This document shows, in pieces, positions 60,713-64,000 of a DNA stretch of 64,000 nt. Where the stretch lies: assembly GCA_017442535.1 (NCBI GenBank), contig JAFRZL010000020.1:29976-93975 (forward strand), given 5' to 3'. The position numbers were made by a program, and so were the translations under genes. Below the pieces are notes generated by a model, which ran no database searches, was not told the DNA's origin, and worked only from the letters and a program-made list of their open reading frames with translations. This DNA comes from Bacillota bacterium (lineage in GTDB: Bacteria > Bacillota > Clostridia > Lachnospirales > Bianqueaceae). How positions within the stretch are numbered: position 1 is the stretch's first letter; every line of letters begins with the position of its first letter.

Positions 60713-60736
60713 GGGACCGGATAATTGTCCGGTCCC
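60713..60736 (+). other. Intercistronic hairpin after the second binding-protein gene
   Basis: GGGACCGGA (60713-60721) pairs perfectly with TCCGGTCCC (60728-60736) over a 6-nt loop, without a T-run. It is in the same place as the hairpins after the cassette 1 binding protein, before the lyase gene. Confidence 0.6.
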
Positions 60737-60769
60737 CCGGGACACAAATTATCAATATGGAGGTTTATT

Positions 60770-61819
60770 ATGAAAGGAGATAAGTTTACATTTGTTCCGC
60801 AGGTCGTCAATGCCGGAGGAATCAGCCCCCGTGTGGTACGTATTACCGACCCGGCTTATGCCTGCAACCATTTGTACTTTCACAATCGTTCCTTTACACC
60901 CGATGACAAAAAGATCGTTTTTGAGTCAGAAAAAGACGGCGGAAACAACCTGTTTGTCATGGATCGCGAGACCAATGAAGTGATGCAGCTGACCGAAGGA
61001 TATCAGCTCGATTATTTCGGCTATCCATCCCGTGACGGCAAAAAGGTCTTCTTTGGTGCAGACGGCTGCATTAAAGCGGTCGATCTGGAGACCTGTGAAG
61101 AAGAGATCATTCTTCGCGCTCAGGACTATGTGGAGACGACCGTGACCAAATGCTCCGGCGCGTTCCCGAGCTGGGACGGCAAGAAGCTGGTCTGTTTCTA
61201 TGAGGCGAACCCGGATTTCGGCCTGATTGTCAAGAATTTTGAGACGGGCGAAGTCAAGATTATTGTTCATGGAATTCAGCCGGTGCGGCACTGCCAGTTT
61301 TGCCCCAATGACAATGATTTGATCCTTTATGCACATGAGGGAACTTGGGAGTATATCAAAGCCCGTATGTGGCTGATCCAGTCTGATGGCTCCAACAATC
61401 GCCGCGTCCGTGACCATGACGATGGCGATTACGAGGCTGCCGGACACGAATTCTGGGCCAATACCGAAAAAGCGCTTTATTTTACGGTACGCCGCGAAGG
61501 CAAGGTTTTCTTCTCCAAATACCTGGTGGATGAAGATAAAGAGATCACGTTGTTTGAGCTTGACAATGAACATGGTACCATTACGCAGGATGATAAGTAC
61601 ATCATCTGCGACAGCAAGCGCGGCGCGGGAGAGATGTATCAGGTGAAGCTGGAAAATAACGAGGTCCAGGTTATGCTGTATCAGAAGTTCTCCTGGGCTC
61701 CCGGAACTTCACGCTTCCATCCGCATGTAACGGTATCCTATACGACCGGTGAAGCGATCTATACAACGGACTGTGACGGTAAACCGGGTGTTTATGTGGC
61801 GGAAATACCTGAATTCTAA
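60770..61819 (+). CDS. ogl: Oligogalacturonate lyase (PL22)
   Basis: PL22 lyases cut unsaturated or saturated digalacturonates from pectin inside the cell, using a metal in a seven-bladed beta-propeller. The 349-residue protein carries repeated propeller blades (FTPDDKKIVFESEKDGGNNLFVMD, YPSRDGKKVFF) and the conserved histidines in RHCQFCPNDND, YAHEGTWE, AGHEFW and RFHPHVT. It has no signal peptide, so substrates must first be imported, consistent with the two upstream transporter cassettes. The start follows GGAGG. This gene is the strongest evidence that the region handles pectin. Confidence 0.9.
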   Translation: MKGDKFTFVPQVVNAGGISPRVVRITDPAYACNHLYFHNRSFTPDDKKIVFESEKDGGNNLFVMDRETNEVMQLTEGYQLDYFGYPSRDGKKVFFGADGCIKAVDLETCEEEIILRAQDYVETTVTKCSGAFPSWDGKKLVCFYEANPDFGLIVKNFETGEVKIIVHGIQPVRHCQFCPNDNDLILYAHEGTWEYIKARMWLIQSDGSNNRRVRDHDDGDYEAAGHEFWANTEKALYFTVRREGKVFFSKYLVDEDKEITLFELDNEHGTITQDDKYIICDSKRGAGEMYQVKLENNEVQVMLYQKFSWAPGTSRFHPHVTVSYTTGEAIYTTDCDGKPGVYVAEIPEF

Positions 61820-61870
61820 AACAGGGATTGTACCTCTCTATAAACGGGTGGCCTCAGGTGGCCCACAGTA

Positions 61871-61910
61871 ATCAGACAGGGGGCTGCAGGTCAGCCTCCT
61901 GTCTGATTTA
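61871..61910 (+). terminator. Strong hairpin after the oligogalacturonate lyase gene
   Basis: A long stem (61871-61886 with 61892-61907, one mismatch) over a 5-nt loop is followed by only a short T tract, so it may be an inefficient terminator. A separate promoter lies just downstream. Confidence 0.65.
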
Positions 61911-61946
61911 AGGAGAAATACCAGATTATATTCCTCACGTGTGTTC

Positions 61947-61975
61947 TTGACAAAAACCTCGCGTGCGAGTATACT
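61947..61975 (+). promoter_or_regulatory. Promoter of the glyoxylate carboligase-like gene with a palindrome between its boxes
   Basis: A perfect TTGACA (61947-61952) and TATACT (61970-61975) are 17 nt apart. Between them CTCGCGTGCGAG (61958-61969) is a perfect 5-bp inverted repeat around GT, placed where a bound dimeric repressor would block RNA polymerase. Confidence 0.8.
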
Positions 61976-62026
61976 AAAATCGATCTACTAGCGAATCCAT
62001 GCTGATCAGAGAAAGGAGAAGATTTC

Positions 62027-63721
62027 ATGAAAATGACTGTTGCTGAAGCACTGGTTAAAATCATGGTCAAAGAAGGTATTCATCAGGCATTTGGTATTCC
62101 GGGGGCCGCAATTAATCCGGTTTATAAGTATCTGAAAGATGCTCCTATCGGGCATTATACCATGCGGCATGAGGAGGCCTGCGTACATGCGGCCGATGGT
62201 TACCGCCGCGCGAGCGGAGAGATCGCACTGGCAATCTGCTCTGCCGGCCCCGGCGCAACGAATTTTGTGACAGGCCTGTATACGGCTTTTATCGATTCCA
62301 TGCCGGTATTCTGCGTCGTCGGACAGGCGAATCTGGGACAGCTCGCACAGGAACCCTTCCAGTGTGTCGATATGCCCGACATTGCCAAAACAGTGACCAA
62401 GAAGGCCTGGAGCCTCAAGAAAGCCGAGGATCTGCCCGGCATTCTGCAGGAGGCTTTTTATCTGATGCGTGAGGGACGTCCCGGCCCTGTCCTGCTGGAG
62501 CTGCCGCTGGACCTTCAGAAGGCTGAATTTGAGTTTGATATCGATGCCTACGAGTCAAAGCCCGTTCCGGTCGTGAAGCCCGATCAGGCCAAGATCGAAG
62601 AGGCGGTTAAGATGCTTGCCGCAAGTAAGAATCCCATCATCATCATGGGCGGCGGCTGCTTCCTCAGCGGCTGCGCAGGCAAAGTAGTGGAGCTCGCTGA
62701 GAAGCTGGCGATCCCGGTCGTTACCACCTATCAGGCAAAGGGCGGTATCCCCGAGGATCATCCGCTGAATGCCGGCCATGTCGGCATCCAGGTCGGCCAG
62801 CCCGTGGGTAATGAATTCTTCCTGGGTTCCGATCTTGTTCTGGCGATCGGCAACCGTTTCTCCGACCGTCATACCGGCGACCTCAAGACCTACCGCGGCG
62901 ACCGCAAATTCATCCACATCAATATCGAGCCGAAGCAGATCGGCATGGTATTTGAGCCCGATCTGGGCATCGTCTCGGATGCTTCGCTGGCCGTGGACGC
63001 GCTGCTCGCCGAAGTGGAGAAGCAGGGCCTCGGTCCGATCAATCCCGAGAGAGCCGCTACCGTAGCTGTCCGCCGCGCTGCGCTTGAGCGCAAGACCGAT
63101 TACGACTGCAGCCCGATGATGCCTCACCGCGTCTTCCGGGAAGTCAACGAAGCCTTTGATGCCGACACCTATTTCACCGAGGGCTGCGGCATTACCCAGA
63201 TCTGGAGCGGACAGCTGCAGAAGATCTACAAGGCCGGCAAATATCTGCCTTCCGGCGGCGCGGGCACGCTCGGCTATGAAGTCCCGGCAGCCTTTGGCGT
63301 CAAGGTGGCTCATCCTGAATGCCATGTAGTGACAGTGGTCGGCGACTTCGGACTGACCTTCATGGGCGAGGAAATCGCGGTTGCGTCCGCGTTTAAGAAG
63401 CCCATCATTGTGGTAGTTGTCAATAACGCCTATCTCGGCCTGATCCGCCAGAACCAGAAGGGCCTGGGATTCGAGTATGCCGTGGATATGCCTTACAACC
63501 AGGACGGCACGATCGACTATGTCAAGCTCGGCGAAGCCTATGGCTGTGTGGCCGAGCGCGTCTTCAGCCCTGAGGAGCTCAAGATGGCTCTGGTGCGTGC
63601 CAAAGCTTCCACCGAGGCTTCCGGCCGTCCTTATGTGATCGATGCCATCTGCATCAAGACCCAGCTCTGCGACATGGGCAATTCCATTGCCGCGATCAAG
63701 TCCTGGGCACCGGAAGAATAA
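62027..63721 (+). CDS. gcl: Glyoxylate carboligase-like thiamine diphosphate enzyme
   Basis: Glyoxylate carboligase joins two glyoxylates into tartronate semialdehyde with loss of CO2. The 564-residue protein follows that family closely: GIPGAAINPVYKYL, LAIGNRFSDRHTGDL, HINIEPKQIGMVFEPDLGIVSDA and NAYLGLIRQ. It also has the thiamine diphosphate region GDFGLTFMGEEIAV. Yet Glu49 (RHEEACVHAADG) stands where true carboligases have Val (E. coli Val51); most other family enzymes have the catalytic Glu. The enzyme could therefore be a carboligase variant or an acetolactate synthase-like enzyme. AGAAAGGAG precedes the ATG, and a TIM-barrel isomerase gene follows, as with gcl-hyi. Confidence 0.82.
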   Translation: MKMTVAEALVKIMVKEGIHQAFGIPGAAINPVYKYLKDAPIGHYTMRHEEACVHAADGYRRASGEIALAICSAGPGATNFVTGLYTAFIDSMPVFCVVGQANLGQLAQEPFQCVDMPDIAKTVTKKAWSLKKAEDLPGILQEAFYLMREGRPGPVLLELPLDLQKAEFEFDIDAYESKPVPVVKPDQAKIEEAVKMLAASKNPIIIMGGGCFLSGCAGKVVELAEKLAIPVVTTYQAKGGIPEDHPLNAGHVGIQVGQPVGNEFFLGSDLVLAIGNRFSDRHTGDLKTYRGDRKFIHINIEPKQIGMVFEPDLGIVSDASLAVDALLAEVEKQGLGPINPERAATVAVRRAALERKTDYDCSPMMPHRVFREVNEAFDADTYFTEGCGITQIWSGQLQKIYKAGKYLPSGGAGTLGYEVPAAFGVKVAHPECHVVTVVGDFGLTFMGEEIAVASAFKKPIIVVVVNNAYLGLIRQNQKGLGFEYAVDMPYNQDGTIDYVKLGEAYGCVAERVFSPEELKMALVRAKASTEASGRPYVIDAICIKTQLCDMGNSIAAIKSWAPEE

Positions 63722-63735
63722 TACCGCATTCAAAC

Positions 63736-63780
63736 AGACAAGACGGTCCGCGGAGATCACGGGCCGCCTTGTCTACATTT
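63736..63780 (+). terminator. Imperfect hairpin after the carboligase-like gene
   Basis: A 15-nt stem with one mismatch and one G-U pair (63736-63750 with 63760-63774) is followed by ACATTTCATT. The T tract is weak, so read-through into the next gene is likely. Confidence 0.5.
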
Positions 63781-63805
63781 CATTAAATAGAAAAGGAGCA
63801 GAACG

Positions 63806-64000
63806 ATGAAGGAATCCATTCATAAGTACTTTCAGGTCGGCACGATCCAGTGGATGAGCTATCCGGTATCCACCCCCGAGGAATCGCTTCTCGCGATTTG
63901 CCGTGACGAATATTTCGATGCGATCGAGATCAAGGGCTACGGTTCTCCTGAGGCTAATGAAAAGGCCAAAAAGATCCTGGACCAGTCCCATATGAAGGTC
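63806..64000 (+). CDS. Sugar phosphate isomerase/epimerase-like protein, N-terminal fragment (3' end outside window)
   Basis: The first 65 residues are in the window (start after AAAAGGAGCAG). They fit the start of an AP-endonuclease-2-like TIM barrel: VGTIQWMSYPVSTPEESLLAICRDEYFDAIEIKGYG, with the strand motif IEIKG used by this superfamily. Position directly after the carboligase-like gene suggests a hydroxypyruvate isomerase-like or related enzyme acting on its product, but the fragment is too short to be sure. Confidence 0.6.
   Translation, partial: MKESIHKYFQVGTIQWMSYPVSTPEESLLAICRDEYFDAIEIKGYGSPEANEKAKKILDQSHMKV

Noticed and set aside
1..64000. Prophage, insertion sequence, CRISPR array or tRNA
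   Set aside because: No transposase or integrase, no regular spaced repeats other than the MraZ box, and no tRNA-like sequence in the intergenic gaps were found by reading.

Overview
The window looks like a chromosomal segment of a low-to-mid GC, meso-diaminopimelate-type Gram-positive anaerobe. The best fit is Clostridia, probably a Lachnospiraceae-like gut or rumen fibre degrader. The reasons are a Firmicutes-style dcw cluster with MraZ, FtsL and DivIB/FtsQ, the DNPR motif in MurE, SepF and YlmH, a class B sortase, many surface lipoproteins, and LplABC-type sugar ABC transporters paired with a membrane-bound AraC regulator. No phage, transposase, rRNA, tRNA or CRISPR was seen. Family assignments come from reading motifs by eye; no database was searched.

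Left part (1-12,000): the C-terminal half of a MATE transporter, then a compact dcw operon mraZ-rsmH-ftsL-pbp-murE-murF-mraY-ftsW-ftsQ, followed by ftsZ with its own promoter. The operon starts with a strong promoter and a run of TGGAG repeats at exact 10-bp spacing, read here as the MraZ operator. murD, murG, murC, murB and ftsA are absent from the cluster.

Starch region (12,000-25,140): a structured leader RNA precedes a starch-binding-like lipoprotein. Next come a GH13 amylase lipoprotein, a type I pullulanase lipoprotein, a PH-domain membrane protein, an oversized MalK-type ATPase with what look like three TOBE-like domains, an RDD membrane protein, and MalE, MalF and MalG homologues. Starch is presumably cut at the cell surface and the maltodextrins imported. 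This is the most system-like part of the window.

Middle (25,140-36,570): a multi-TM protein with sortase B, a YgjP-type metallopeptidase, galactarate dehydratase, then a second division/housekeeping run (HlyD-like membrane protein, sepF, ylmH, lspA, rluD), a sirtuin, a CyuA-type cysteine desulfidase and a HAD phosphatase. A five-gene minus-strand operon (36,590-41,204) encodes an SGNH hydrolase, a PepV-like M20 dipeptidase, a PAS-CPBP fusion, a class I glutamine amidotransferase-type hydrolase and an AlkD-like protein.

Plant cell-wall region (41,255-64,000): a GH106-like rhamnosidase operon (with leuA, a Gfo/Idh oxidoreductase, a TIM-barrel isomerase and a PmoA-family protein), an S11 carboxypeptidase homologue that has lost all three catalytic motifs, a membrane-bound AraC regulator, two tandem LplB-LplC-binding-protein cassettes, a PL22 oligogalacturonate lyase, and a glyoxylate carboligase-like enzyme followed by a truncated TIM-barrel isomerase gene. 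Together these suggest uptake and breakdown of pectin or rhamnogalacturonan fragments.
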